Shown one piece after another: positions 1-7,257 of a stretch of 11,049 nt of DNA. Every line of letters begins with the position of its first letter. The stretch's first letter is position 1. The stretch is from the NCBI GenBank assembly GCA_052143275.1, contig JBKQTH010000030.1, positions 1 to 11,049 of the forward strand. The letters are read 5' to 3'. The position numbers and the translations under genes were made by a program. The DNA is from JAJPKE01 sp052143275. GTDB lineage: Bacteria > Chloroflexota > Ktedonobacteria > Ktedonobacterales > JADMIN01. The notes under the pieces were generated by a model, which was given only the letters and a program-made list of their open reading frames with translations, did no database searches and was not told the origin of the DNA.

Positions 1-415
1 CGAGATCAATGAGCCTGGGGATAATGATCCGGTGAACGTTGGCATGAAACGCCACCAGGTCGTGAAATGTGAGCGTGCCCTGATCAGCATGCTGTACGAG
101 CAGAACGGTCTCCCATTCGTCCCAGTACGGTACGTCGGCCGTTCGTGTCCAAATCACCCAGAGTAGCCCAAGGATGAGCGCCAGCGGCACGAGCAGAACT
201 AACAGGCGCATAGCGGACCAGAAGCGCCCGAGAGGCGTTCGCGGGCGTTCTTCCGCGCCAACATGTTCACGAAAGAAGGCGATAGGTCGGCGCGCGACAG
301 TCGCCGTCGCCGCTAGCAGGCTCGCAACCTTTATCTGCCGCCAGCGGGAAATGGCGATATCTGGCGTTCGACTCCTAATCGCGCCAGATTTGATAGAGCT
401 CGTCTGCTTCTTCAC
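1..415 (-). CDS. Polytopic membrane protein, possible GT-C glycosyltransferase (N-terminal part, cut by window edge)
   Basis: The minus strand is open from a GTG at 415 to the window edge, giving the first 138 residues of a protein whose remainder lies outside. The GTG is chosen because AGGAAAGGG (434-426) stands 10 bases upstream; another in-frame GTG lies at 460. A basic cytoplasmic N-terminus of about 80 residues is followed by one clear membrane segment (MRLLVLLVPLALILGLLWVI) and then DVPYWDEWETV, with HANVHRIIIPRLIDL later. A first membrane helix followed by an acidic pair in the first outer loop is the usual start of GT-C glycosyltransferases, which use lipid-linked sugars. The PYWDEW...HR..PRLI pattern is one I associate with unassigned bacterial membrane proteins of this kind. 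The gene is divergent from the glycosyltransferase at 745. Activity and sugar cannot be told from this fragment. Confidence 0.72.
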   Translation of the reverse strand, partial: MKKQTSSIKSGAIRSRTPDIAISRWRQIKVASLLAATATVARRPIAFFREHVGAEERPRTPLGRFWSAMRLLVLLVPLALILGLLWVIWTRTADVPYWDEWETVLLVQHADQGTLTFHDLVAFHANVHRIIIPRLIDL

Positions 416-744
416 CGTGTCGTTTCCCTTTCCTGATGTATGCCATATCCTAACAGGCACGGATCCTCGATTGACCGGCATTACACAGTACAGGTCAGCC
501 CGCAGTTATATCGTGCTGATGAAGCGCGGAGCGGCATGCCGATGTCACGCGACTTATCGTATCATAGCAGGCAACGGTGGGTTGGGCCCCGAGCGTGTGG
601 GCTCTCACACTGATGCAAAACAAGAGTCACCCTGGACCCCTCATATCGTCCAAACGTGCACTTCGGGTTACTTAGATAGCACAACGCAAGTCTATTTAGT
701 CGAACGAGCGAAGAATCTAATCTACCGTGCCCGGGAGATCACAC
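416..744. other. Divergent intergenic region, presumed promoters for both flanking genes
   Basis: This 329-base stretch lies between the divergent starts at 415 (minus) and 745 (plus), so it should hold promoters for both. No protein-like reading frame is convincing here: the plus-strand frame open across it has no recognisable motif and overlaps the real minus-strand gene. A TTGACC at about 471-476 has no good -10 partner at normal spacing, so I do not name a promoter. I see no RNA gene. Confidence 0.5.
733..737 (+). promoter_or_regulatory. Ribosome binding site that decides the start at 745
   Basis: GGGAG lies 7 bases before the ATG at 745. An in-frame GTG at 727 would put this purine run inside the coding sequence, so the ATG is preferred. 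Confidence 0.65.
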
Positions 745-2349
745 ATGAAGGTATCCACAGGTTCAGCACCTGCGGTTGAGGAACGACCTGCCGCGACGGC
801 GGCCACCCGAAACAGCTGGCTTAACAAAAGCCTTAGTGGTGTGATGGACCCCTGGTTATGGGCCAATATTGTCGTCATATTCGTCATTGTGTTCATTTCG
901 TATGCCCTCACGTTCCAACAGTTAGGTCGTGACGAAGGCGCGTTCGCAGTAATTGCCCACGGTATAGTTCAAGGCAAGCTTCCTTACCGTGACTACTTTG
1001 ATCAGCAGGGTCCAGCCATCTATTACCTGTTAGCTGGCATCCTACTAATAGCCCACGGACTCAATCCCTTTCAGCAGGCTGATCTCATGCTGCTGTCAGC
1101 TGATATAGCCAATACGATAACTGCAATTGGGTTAGTTATCCTCGGTAAGAAGCTCTGGCGTATAGAGATTGGAGTGCTAGCCGCCGCCTTATGGCTCATC
1201 TCTCTTCCGTCCTACGGAGGGAACTGGTTTGTCACCGAGCCATATATGGTCACCTTTGCGGTGTTCAGCGCAGTAGTGGTTGCCCGTGAGGGTACTTCGG
1301 TGTCGCGAACACAGACTGCGAGTCCTATCCTCCAGGACCGTCTCCCACTTCTGTGGAGAGGTCTGATCGCAGGGATCCTTCTTGCCGTAAGTTCCATGTT
1401 CAAGCAGACTGCGATATTGGAGTTTCCTGGCATAATTATACTGCTATCCATGCATACGTCTGATGGGAACCGGCGTGTGGGTGCGTGGTTTGCCTGTGCT
1501 ATGGGTTTTTGCGCCGCGTGGTTCCTCGTCTGCGTTACTTTCGCGGCCCAGGGAGCGTTGCAGCCTCTGATTAACGACGTAGTATGGGCAAATCTCTATC
1601 AATATCCCAGCGAGGGGCAAAGTACCCTGATCCTGGGCGCGATGAGATACGCCGATCGCCTGCCCCTGCTATGGATCTTTCCACTTCTGATGGTCGGTGC
1701 GCTATGTCTGTACGCGGTGCGGGATAAGCGCCTGCCTGATCCGGCCATCACCGCACTCTATGTGTTGGCAGCTGCGGGTGCGGAGCCCTTACTTTTTCAT
1801 GACTATCCTCAATATTGGCTACAACTACTGCCGTGGGTCTGTATGCTTTGCTCTGTTGGTATCTTTTGGGTGATAGGGAAACTGAGAGAGCAGGGTCCGG
1901 TAACAACTACGAATACACATCGTGCGATCGCCGCAGGGGCGCTGCTTGGGCTGGTCATTGGACTATCTGCGACTCAGAACTTGATCATGACACGGATTCC
2001 CAATGCTCAGATAGGCCTCGCAGACCAAATGGCGGTTGTAAGTTGGATCAACCAAAATGTGCCTCGCGACAAGACTCTTCTCATAGGACCGGCGAATCCC
2101 GAGTATTACTTCCTGTCGGGCCGTATGCCGTCCACCAATTATGTATATCTACTGCCTGTTGACTCTTCTCTGTATCCGGAGGCTGAATCAGAGGTTCAAT
2201 CTGGGGAATTTCACTATATTCTGTGGAACACTGGCTATGGCGGCACCGGCTCGCTGTACGCGATGATCTACAACGCCATATTGGCGCGTTACCGTCCGAT
2301 CTCCTCCAATCCAGCCAGTGGTTTCGTACTGTACATCGTCAAATCGTGA
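745..2349 (+). CDS. GT39/ArnT-like membrane glycosyltransferase (GT-C fold)
   Basis: The protein has 534 residues from the ATG at 745, the usual size for bacterial family-39-like glycosyltransferases. A cytoplasmic tail of about 38 residues leads into membrane helix 1 (about 39-57). Then comes LGRDEGAFAVIAHG with the acidic pair D63-E64, followed by PYRDYFDQQGP (80-90). This D-E...PYRD..D..GP arrangement in the first outer loop is the hallmark of PMT_2/ArnT-like enzymes, where the acidic residues take part in catalysis. About nine to ten more hydrophobic segments follow, then a soluble C-terminal part with WINQNVPRDKTLLI and GPANPEYYFLSGR, typical of this group. It should transfer a sugar from a polyprenyl phosphate to an acceptor on the outer face of the membrane; donor and acceptor are unknown. 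Codons are richer in TTA, CTA and ATA than in genes further right. The lipoprotein gene at 2385 follows after 35 bases and is probably co-transcribed. Confidence 0.87.
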   Translation: MKVSTGSAPAVEERPAATAATRNSWLNKSLSGVMDPWLWANIVVIFVIVFISYALTFQQLGRDEGAFAVIAHGIVQGKLPYRDYFDQQGPAIYYLLAGILLIAHGLNPFQQADLMLLSADIANTITAIGLVILGKKLWRIEIGVLAAALWLISLPSYGGNWFVTEPYMVTFAVFSAVVVAREGTSVSRTQTASPILQDRLPLLWRGLIAGILLAVSSMFKQTAILEFPGIIILLSMHTSDGNRRVGAWFACAMGFCAAWFLVCVTFAAQGALQPLINDVVWANLYQYPSEGQSTLILGAMRYADRLPLLWIFPLLMVGALCLYAVRDKRLPDPAITALYVLAAAGAEPLLFHDYPQYWLQLLPWVCMLCSVGIFWVIGKLREQGPVTTTNTHRAIAAGALLGLVIGLSATQNLIMTRIPNAQIGLADQMAVVSWINQNVPRDKTLLIGPANPEYYFLSGRMPSTNYVYLLPVDSSLYPEAESEVQSGEFHYILWNTGYGGTGSLYAMIYNAILARYRPISSNPASGFVLYIVKS

Positions 2350-2384
2350 GTGATTCATCGTGCCAGGCCACCGGAGACTAAGCC

Positions 2385-3500
2385 ATGTGCTCGAGAACTC
2401 GGCTTCCTCGCCTCAGTCGTGACGCGAACGGCCCACCGTCTGCAGACGCCGAAAGAATGAGCGTGGAGCCCCGTCCCGCACTAAGCCGGCGGCAAGCGTT
2501 AGGTGTCGGTGCGCTGGCTGTCGGCGCGTTAGTCGGTGGGTGTGCCGCACCATGGGGGACAACTGCCAGCCCTACGACTGATACTCCATCGCAGGGGTGG
2601 CGTTGGACCTACTCCCCGGCTAACCCGGTACTTCGCGTCTCGCCCGGATGGGATGCGGAGGCGACGTACGATCCATGGGCGGTGCGGCGATCCGACGGCA
2701 GCCTCTGGCTGTATTATTCGACGCGCGGCAGACAGCCGCTGAGCATCGGACTGGCCATCGATGCCTCTGGCAGTGGAGATGCGCTGGTCAACTCACCCAA
2801 TCCGGTATGCATGCCGCCAGTGGATTCGCCGTACGGCCTCTCACGTCCCTCGGTGGTGCAACAGCCAGACGGCACATGGCGGCTGTGGTACTCAACAACC
2901 AGCACTGTCCCCGGCTGGATCGGCACTGCCACCTCGCCGGATGGACGAGTTTGGACACTCTATGAAGGGCCAGTACTCGTACCGAACTATGCTTGGGAGA
3001 AGCAGGCGGTGCAGTGCCCGAATGTGTGGCACGATTCCCAGGCGGGCATCTACCACATGTGGTATTCCGGCGGCGATGCCTATGAGCCCGATGCGGTGGG
3101 CCACGCCACGTCGTCCGATGGTATTACCTGGATACGGGCCTCAGACCAACCGATCTTCACTCCAGGCAAGAGCGCCTGGGAGGACTACAAGATCGGGAGT
3201 TTCGCGGTACAGCGTCTGGGCGATTGGTACTATGCTTTCTACAATGCCTTCCAGGCGCGGCCATTCGTCTCTCGTGTCGGCGTCGCGCGCTCACGTGATG
3301 GGGTGACTGGTTGGACACGCAACCCCGCTAACCCGATCCTCGTGCGTGGGCGGTCCGGCTCGTGGGATGCTGGGATGATCTACAAGCCCTGTGCCCTGTG
3401 GAACGACACTCGCCAGCGCTGGGATGTCTGGTTCAATGCCGCCGACAAGCTGGGTGGCATTGAGCAGATTGGCCATGTCTGGAGCGCCGGCGTCTGGTGA
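2385..3500 (+). CDS. Tat-exported lipoprotein with five-bladed-propeller fold, glycoside hydrolase-like
   Basis: The protein has 371 residues. A twin-arginine motif (LSRRQALGVG, R35-R36) is followed by a hydrophobic stretch and a lipobox ending LVGGC (C53), so a Tat-exported, lipid-anchored outer-surface protein is expected. The ATG at 2385 has GGAG 8 bases upstream. A second ATG at 2457 would give a more usual signal peptide but has no well-spaced ribosome site. The mature part shows about five repeats: a W..WYS or WLYYS strand pair, an IG.ATS.DG..W strand, and a turn such as NPVLRVS, GPVLVPN, QPIFTPG or NPILVRG followed by W. This is the blade pattern of GH43/GH32/GH130-like propellers, and YDPWAV (D96) resembles their first acidic position. 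I cannot confirm a full catalytic set, so a non-enzymatic glycan-binding role is possible. It sits 35 bases behind the membrane glycosyltransferase and may act on the same glycan outside the cell. Confidence 0.8.
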   Translation: MCSRTRLPRLSRDANGPPSADAERMSVEPRPALSRRQALGVGALAVGALVGGCAAPWGTTASPTTDTPSQGWRWTYSPANPVLRVSPGWDAEATYDPWAVRRSDGSLWLYYSTRGRQPLSIGLAIDASGSGDALVNSPNPVCMPPVDSPYGLSRPSVVQQPDGTWRLWYSTTSTVPGWIGTATSPDGRVWTLYEGPVLVPNYAWEKQAVQCPNVWHDSQAGIYHMWYSGGDAYEPDAVGHATSSDGITWIRASDQPIFTPGKSAWEDYKIGSFAVQRLGDWYYAFYNAFQARPFVSRVGVARSRDGVTGWTRNPANPILVRGRSGSWDAGMIYKPCALWNDTRQRWDVWFNAADKLGGIEQIGHVWSAGVW

Positions 3501-3714
3501 TTCTCTAGAACACTGGTCAAGCACTTAAGTCGCTGTCGCGGACGCCATAGGGAAGGGGGCGATACGCCTTACAGTTGCCGATGATCTGTCCTCAGTCTTG
3601 CTGCACTTGGCGCATTGGTGAGAAAAGTTTCCAGAAAAGTATAAAATTACTGCGCGCAACAAGGCATACAGCAGTGTAAGGGGAACTAGCCACTCTACAA
3701 CACTCGGGAGCACG

Positions 3715-4977
3715 CTATTTGAGCCGAGAATCGATGTGCCAGCGACTGCGCGAGACAGAGCGTACCTTGAGGGTCGCATTGGCTTTGACATCCTGTAGAA
3801 TAGCAAACTTGATCCTAAGTGCACTGCTGAGCAGTTCTACTGCTACCGCCAGTGGGTTGACTTTGCTATGGCCAGTCTGTCGCTTCTGAAACGGCACCTC
3901 GAACTCACCGATGCGAAACCCGTAGGCTATAACTTTAGCGACAAACTCCATATCGAATCCCCATTGGCCGGGGGTCAGATCCATAGACTCATAGACATAT
4001 CTCCAGAAGACCTTGATGCCGGTCTGTACTTCGAAGTCGATGCCAAGGAAGAGTCTGAGTATAAAACCATTGAATATACTGCTGAGCTGGCTACGGAGGG
4101 AGTTGTTCTTGCTATAGCCCACCCGTTTTCCTACTACCACATCGTAGCGAGCAAGCTCTTTCACCATAGCAGGTAGCGCTTCGGGTGGCAGTTCGAGGTC
4201 ACCGTCGATCATGGCCAGCACGGGGTAGTGTGCCTCGGCGAACCCTTGCATGAGCGAGAATGACTTTCCTAACTTTCCCTGTTTTATGAGCACCCGTGCG
4301 GGCAAGTGTTGCTCTTCAATCACGGCAGCGGCGACTTTCGCTGTACCGTCTTCGGAGCGATCATCAACAATGAGGACCTCGTAAGGCAGTCCGGCGCTGC
4401 TCATGGCCTGGTGCAGCCGCATTAGGAGCGGACGCATCGTTGAACCTTCGTTGCGTACAGGTACAATAATGCTAACTCCGCTCACTCGAGTCCGCCGTGA
4501 CCGCGGCTCAGTTAGTAACTCGCTGCCCTCGGTTACCAGTGATGTAGCTGGAAATCCCTGGGTCACGGACTTGCCCTTGAACGTCCAGAAGCGGTGGACA
4601 AAGAAGTTGACGAAGAAGGTGAGCATAATTGCAATTGCCTGGGAGTAAACCGGCGAGAGGGACAGCGCCCCATGCATGAAAGTGGAGACGATGACGGTCA
4701 ATAAATTGCCACCTATCGCTGCCACCTGGAAACGCCCCAGACGCACGTACCAGACCCGATTACTCTCTAAGTTGCGAAAAGTGATACGGTCGTTGAGAAT
4801 GAAGTTGACGACCATGGAGAACTCTGTGGAGGTCAGGCTCACGAACCAGAACGGAAGCGTGGAGACGTGTGTGAGAGCAACTATGTAGAGGAGGTTGGAT
4901 ACGGCCGAGACAAAGCTCACCGACAGAAATTGTAGGGACCGCACAAACTCCTGCTTAATCTTGCTGCGGCTTTGCAT
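3715..4977 (-). CDS. GtrA flippase-like domain fused to a C-terminal GT2 (DPM1/GtrB-like) glycosyltransferase
   Basis: The protein has 420 residues from the ATG at 4977, chosen for AGGA 8 bases upstream; the frame runs on to a TTG at 5061. Residues about 13-136 form a GtrA domain with four membrane segments and the motif NFILNDRITFRNL (58-70), ending NFFVHRFWTFKGK. A linker of about 30 residues leads to a GT2 domain at 167-400: SIIVPVRNEGST, VLIVDDRSEDGT (201-212), MIDGDLELPPE with D258-G-D260 as the metal and nucleotide-sugar site, QTGIKVF, and WGFDMEFVAKVIAYG. GT2 proteins of this type charge polyprenyl phosphate with a sugar, and GtrA is thought to flip the product, so one polypeptide could do both steps. 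The usual fusion has GT2 first and GtrA last; here the order is reversed. The gene converges on the lipoprotein gene, with 214 bases between the stops and no clear terminator. Confidence 0.9.
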   Translation of the reverse strand: MQSRSKIKQEFVRSLQFLSVSFVSAVSNLLYIVALTHVSTLPFWFVSLTSTEFSMVVNFILNDRITFRNLESNRVWYVRLGRFQVAAIGGNLLTVIVSTFMHGALSLSPVYSQAIAIMLTFFVNFFVHRFWTFKGKSVTQGFPATSLVTEGSELLTEPRSRRTRVSGVSIIVPVRNEGSTMRPLLMRLHQAMSSAGLPYEVLIVDDRSEDGTAKVAAAVIEEQHLPARVLIKQGKLGKSFSLMQGFAEAHYPVLAMIDGDLELPPEALPAMVKELARYDVVVGKRVGYSKNNSLRSQLSSIFNGFILRLFLGIDFEVQTGIKVFWRYVYESMDLTPGQWGFDMEFVAKVIAYGFRIGEFEVPFQKRQTGHSKVNPLAVAVELLSSALRIKFAILQDVKANATLKVRSVSRSRWHIDSRLK

Positions 4978-5455
4978 CGCCCTCATCCTATTCAGCACAT
5001 ACCTTGTATCTATGCATCCGTTGATGCCTGCAAACTTGCACAGATATGGACGAACTGTCAACTAGCCGGTAACTAAATATTCATGCTGGCTTTCCGGCTC
5101 TCGCCTTTGGGCGTGTCGAAACGTTTGCCTAGGTAGTATTGTTAGATGCAGTAATGGCAATATCATCACGATCTTGATCCCGGCGTTTCCTAATACTTTG
5201 CTGCTACCAAGGGAGTTACTTCGTCTATGTTATTGTGCTTATCTTGCACCGCCGCGACACGCACAGGTGGTGCATTCTGTCAACGAGCTGGATACTCAAC
5301 ATAGGTCCAGCGATAGAACAGACGTCGGCTCCAGTCATAGCACGGAGAGCACGACTGCGTTTTCTGCTTTCGGACTAGATGCTAGCGAGCAGCGATAAAG
5401 CAGAATCTTTTCTCCCGTAGGGAATGGCGCCTAGAAGGACGGCACTCTGGCCAGG
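4978..5455. other. Gene-poor stretch upstream of the GtrA-GT2 fusion gene
   Basis: About 480 bases without an intact gene. It should hold the promoter of the minus-strand fusion gene near its right-hand start. Stops are frequent in all frames and no open stretch looks protein-like over more than about 20 residues. Two short stretches could be relics: ITILIPAF (plus strand, about 5176-5199), resembling a GT2 N-terminus, and YDWSRRLFYRWTYVEYPAR (minus strand, about 5336-5280). Neither can be assigned. Confidence 0.5.
4980..4989 (-). promoter_or_regulatory. Ribosome binding site that decides the start at 4977
   Basis: Reading the minus strand, AGGATGAGGG runs up to 2 bases before the ATG at 4977, with AGGA spaced 8 bases from it. 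The in-frame ATG at 4986 lies inside this purine run, and the TTG at 5061 has no ribosome site. Confidence 0.55.
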
Positions 5456-5820
5456 GTGGGAGTATGGGAGGCCGGCCATGTACTTGCAAATAGAGATCGT
5501 TCCCAGACAACTGGATCTATATCCACGATCCAACGGTCAAAGTCGGGCGTATGCAGAATTTCAAGAACTGGAGCCCGCACATGGTACCGGATCAGGCTAC
5601 TACCTGCCTGGGCCTTGAATATTTCTGCATACAATGCCGGAGGCTCGACGTTAACCGTGACCTACTTCCCGAAACAAGGTCGGCTATTACGCCTACGCTG
5701 TAGAAAATGAAGAACATGGTGCGAGACTGGACATAGTGCACTTATGCGCTCCAATTATTTCCCTTCGCAAGCTCCCTGATTTGCCATGTTGGTAAGAGCG
5801 ATCGGACGGTATTCATGAGA
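5456..5820 (+). pseudogene. Decayed NAD(P)/FAD-dependent oxidoreductase (amine oxidase/protoporphyrinogen oxidase-like), C-terminal half
   Basis: The core is 5500-5628. Read from the T at 5500 it gives FPDNWIYIHDPTVKVGRMQN followed by FKNWSPHMVPDQATTCLGLE and YFC. From memory, this block is strongly conserved near the C-terminal third of FAD-dependent oxidoreductases that often sit in polysaccharide clusters. The coding reading is broken on both sides. Just upstream the matching residues (VLANRDR) lie in another frame, with a TAG in the core frame at 5491. Downstream the core frame continues weakly (LDVNRDLLPETR) to a TAG at 5701. Then AYAVENEEHGARLDIV (5691-5738) and LPDL...RSDGIHE (5772-5819, with a TAA inside) follow in a different frame, matching the family's AYPVYD...L and PNLQ..GRNG.H regions with material missing between. 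The dinucleotide-binding N-terminus is not found. It is a dead gene with several frameshifts and at least one deletion. Confidence 0.72.
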
Positions 5821-6371
5821 GCCGAGAGCTCGCTGAGGCCAGCTTGGAGGTGAGGAAGCGGAATAAGATGCAGAGAAGCGAAGCACCTGTAGGTAGATTG
5901 GAACGGGTGCTAGCAAGGTGTGGTCTCCTGATGTACACTGTGCTCGTCTCTGATCCGCGCTGATCGGTGGCAAGAGGTTGAGGCATAGGCCCCTCTCACT
6001 CTCAGTTCTCTTTCCCCGCGCCTGATGTCAGCGGTGCTGGTGGTGAGAACTCAGCCACAAATTGTCCGCGGCTCGATCACCACATCGGATAGACAGCAAC
6101 TGTGTTCATTCAGCACGTGCAAAAGGACCGGCCAGTGTCCTTAGTTTCATTCCGCCGGTCGTGTAGGCCTTCGTGGTGTACACCAACGAAAGGGTCCCAG
6201 TTGGTGCTCTCAAAGCCTTCCCACAGGCTCTACGCCGTGCCTGAAGCCTCGCAGTTTAGCGTGGAGGCTCCCGGTTCCGAGACAGCGGGCAAGCGGGCAG
6301 CGTTCGGGTCGTCTCATGGGCAGTGAGCGGTCATGTCTTGCGCTTTCCGAGGTTAGTAAGGGGGAGAAGTG
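5821..6371. other. Gene-poor stretch between the oxidoreductase relic and the GtrA gene
   Basis: About 550 bases with no gene I can support. Open stretches are short and without motifs. The first part may contain the unrecognisable tail of the decayed oxidoreductase. An imperfect palindrome with one bulged base, TTCGTGGTGTACACCAACGA plus A, lies at 6169-6189. The end must hold the leader of the GtrA gene; AGGGGGAG (6359-6366) is its ribosome site. Confidence 0.5.
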
Positions 6372-7055
6372 ATGGGTGGCAGTACGCGAAACGCCGACCA
6401 CATGGCTGTTATTGGCGGTGGAAACAGTGCCGAATTGGTGACTAGTAGGTCGACGGTCGCCTCGCGTCTACGCGGGCTCACCAGGCACCCAGAGTCACGC
6501 CGTGCCTTCTTTTTTCTCTTAGTCGGCGGCATCTGTGCGCTCTTCAACCTAGCCATCCTGAGTGCACTCACGCTGCTCGCGGGCTGGAGCTACCTCCCGG
6601 CTGTACTCGTCGCGACCGAGGCCGGCGTGCTCCTCAGCTTCATTCTCAACGATCGCATCACGTTCCGCGAGCTGGCTGAGCACGCGGGAGGCTGGCCGGA
6701 ACGCTGCCTGCGCTATCACGGCGGGGCGGCTGCCGGACAAGTGCTGATCATCTTGATGGCCCTCCTCCTCATTCACGTCGCGGGTCTGAAGCCCATCCTG
6801 GCACAAGCGATCTCGATCGCCGTGGTGACCGTCTTCAATTTTGTCGTGCAACGCTTCCTCACGTACGCCACCCGGACGCGCCACCACCCGACGAGCGCAA
6901 GCGTCGCAGCGCGGCTGAGCGACCAGCACAACCTGCCGCCAGTGCCGTCCCTTGCGGTGTCAGGTGATTCTGTGCCCGCGAACTCCGCACCTCGTGTGGC
7001 CGAGCCAGTTTCGATGCTTGCCTGGGCTCGCATGCGCCCACCCGCCGACGACTAA
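6372..7055 (+). CDS. GtrA family membrane protein (lipid-linked sugar flippase-like), stand-alone
   Basis: The protein has 227 residues from the ATG at 6372; GGGGAG (6361-6366) is spaced 5 bases upstream. A GTG three bases earlier is less likely. After a polar N-terminus of about 43 residues there are four hydrophobic segments (about 44-70, 74-93, 118-138, 141-164). The family signature LLSFILNDRITFREL (87-101) is present, and NFVVQRFLTY closes the domain. The tail of about 60 residues is polar, rich in Pro, Ala and Ser, and has no recognised motif; together with the long N-terminus it makes the protein larger than a minimal GtrA of about 120-150 residues. GtrA proteins are thought to move polyprenyl-phosphate sugars across the cytoplasmic membrane. 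No GT2 gene is adjacent on the same strand; the nearest free partner is at 8950. FILNDRITFR is identical to the fusion protein's GtrA motif, but the rest is diverged and the gene is much richer in GC at third positions. Confidence 0.9.
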   Translation: MGGSTRNADHMAVIGGGNSAELVTSRSTVASRLRGLTRHPESRRAFFFLLVGGICALFNLAILSALTLLAGWSYLPAVLVATEAGVLLSFILNDRITFRELAEHAGGWPERCLRYHGGAAAGQVLIILMALLLIHVAGLKPILAQAISIAVVTVFNFVVQRFLTYATRTRHHPTSASVAARLSDQHNLPPVPSLAVSGDSVPANSAPRVAEPVSMLAWARMRPPADD

Positions 7056-7153
7056 ATTGTCCCCTTGCATGCCATGTCAATCGCCGAGCGGAAGGCTCAT
7101 ACGCCATTTTGGTGATCCAGGATCAGGCTCCAGCTGAGGGTCTCTACTCCCTC

Positions 7154-7222
7154 TGCTAGCTGACCGTCGAGACTAGCAAGAGCAGGCGGAGCAGGTCGAT
7201 ATTACTTGGTCCTGTCTGCTCC
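7154..7222. terminator. Pair of short inverted repeats between convergent genes
   Basis: TGCTAG (7154-7159) pairs with CTAGCA (7173-7178), and GGAGCAG (7188-7194) pairs with CTGCTCC (7216-7222). They lie between the ends of the GtrA gene (plus) and the membrane protein gene (minus), where a terminator is expected. There is no T-run, so the call is weak. Confidence 0.25.
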
Positions 7223-7234
7223 TGATTTCCAGAA

Positions 7235-7251
7235 GTTGAATGTCTTTCAAC
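7235..7251 (-). terminator. Small hairpin just after the membrane protein gene
   Basis: GTTGAA and TTCAAC form a perfect 6-bp stem with a 5-base loop, 6 bases past the stop codon of the minus-strand gene. The stem is short and AT-rich and lacks a proper U-tract. Confidence 0.25.
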
Positions 7252-7257
7252 AAAGTT

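Noticed and set aside
471..500. TTGACC as a -35 promoter element
   Set aside because: No TATAAT-like element at 16-18 bases downstream.
174..779. Plus-strand open frame of about 200 residues at the left end
   Set aside because: It overlaps the real minus-strand membrane protein (1-415) and the start of the glycosyltransferase at 745. Its composition is Arg/Thr/Ser-rich with no motif.
3525..3824. Minus-strand open frame with one hydrophobic segment after the GtrA-GT2 gene
   Set aside because: It begins as an out-of-frame shadow inside the GT2 coding end. A frameshifted extra C-terminal helix is conceivable, but the GT2 domain already ends normally at 3715 and no family motif supports it.
5165..5200. 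Possible GT2 N-terminal relic (ITILIPAF)
   Set aside because: Only eight matching residues, followed by unrelated sequence; could easily be chance.
5431..5634. Minus-strand frame of 67 residues that looks fairly protein-like
   Set aside because: It is the antisense of the conserved core of the oxidoreductase relic, which explains its non-random look; no own motif or ribosome site.
5755..5973. Minus-strand frame of 72 residues
   Set aside because: Lies opposite the tail of the oxidoreductase relic and shows no domain or ribosome site.
6549..6929. Minus-strand frame of 126 residues opposite the GtrA gene
   Set aside because: Antisense shadow in a GC-rich gene; the plus strand carries a clear GtrA domain.
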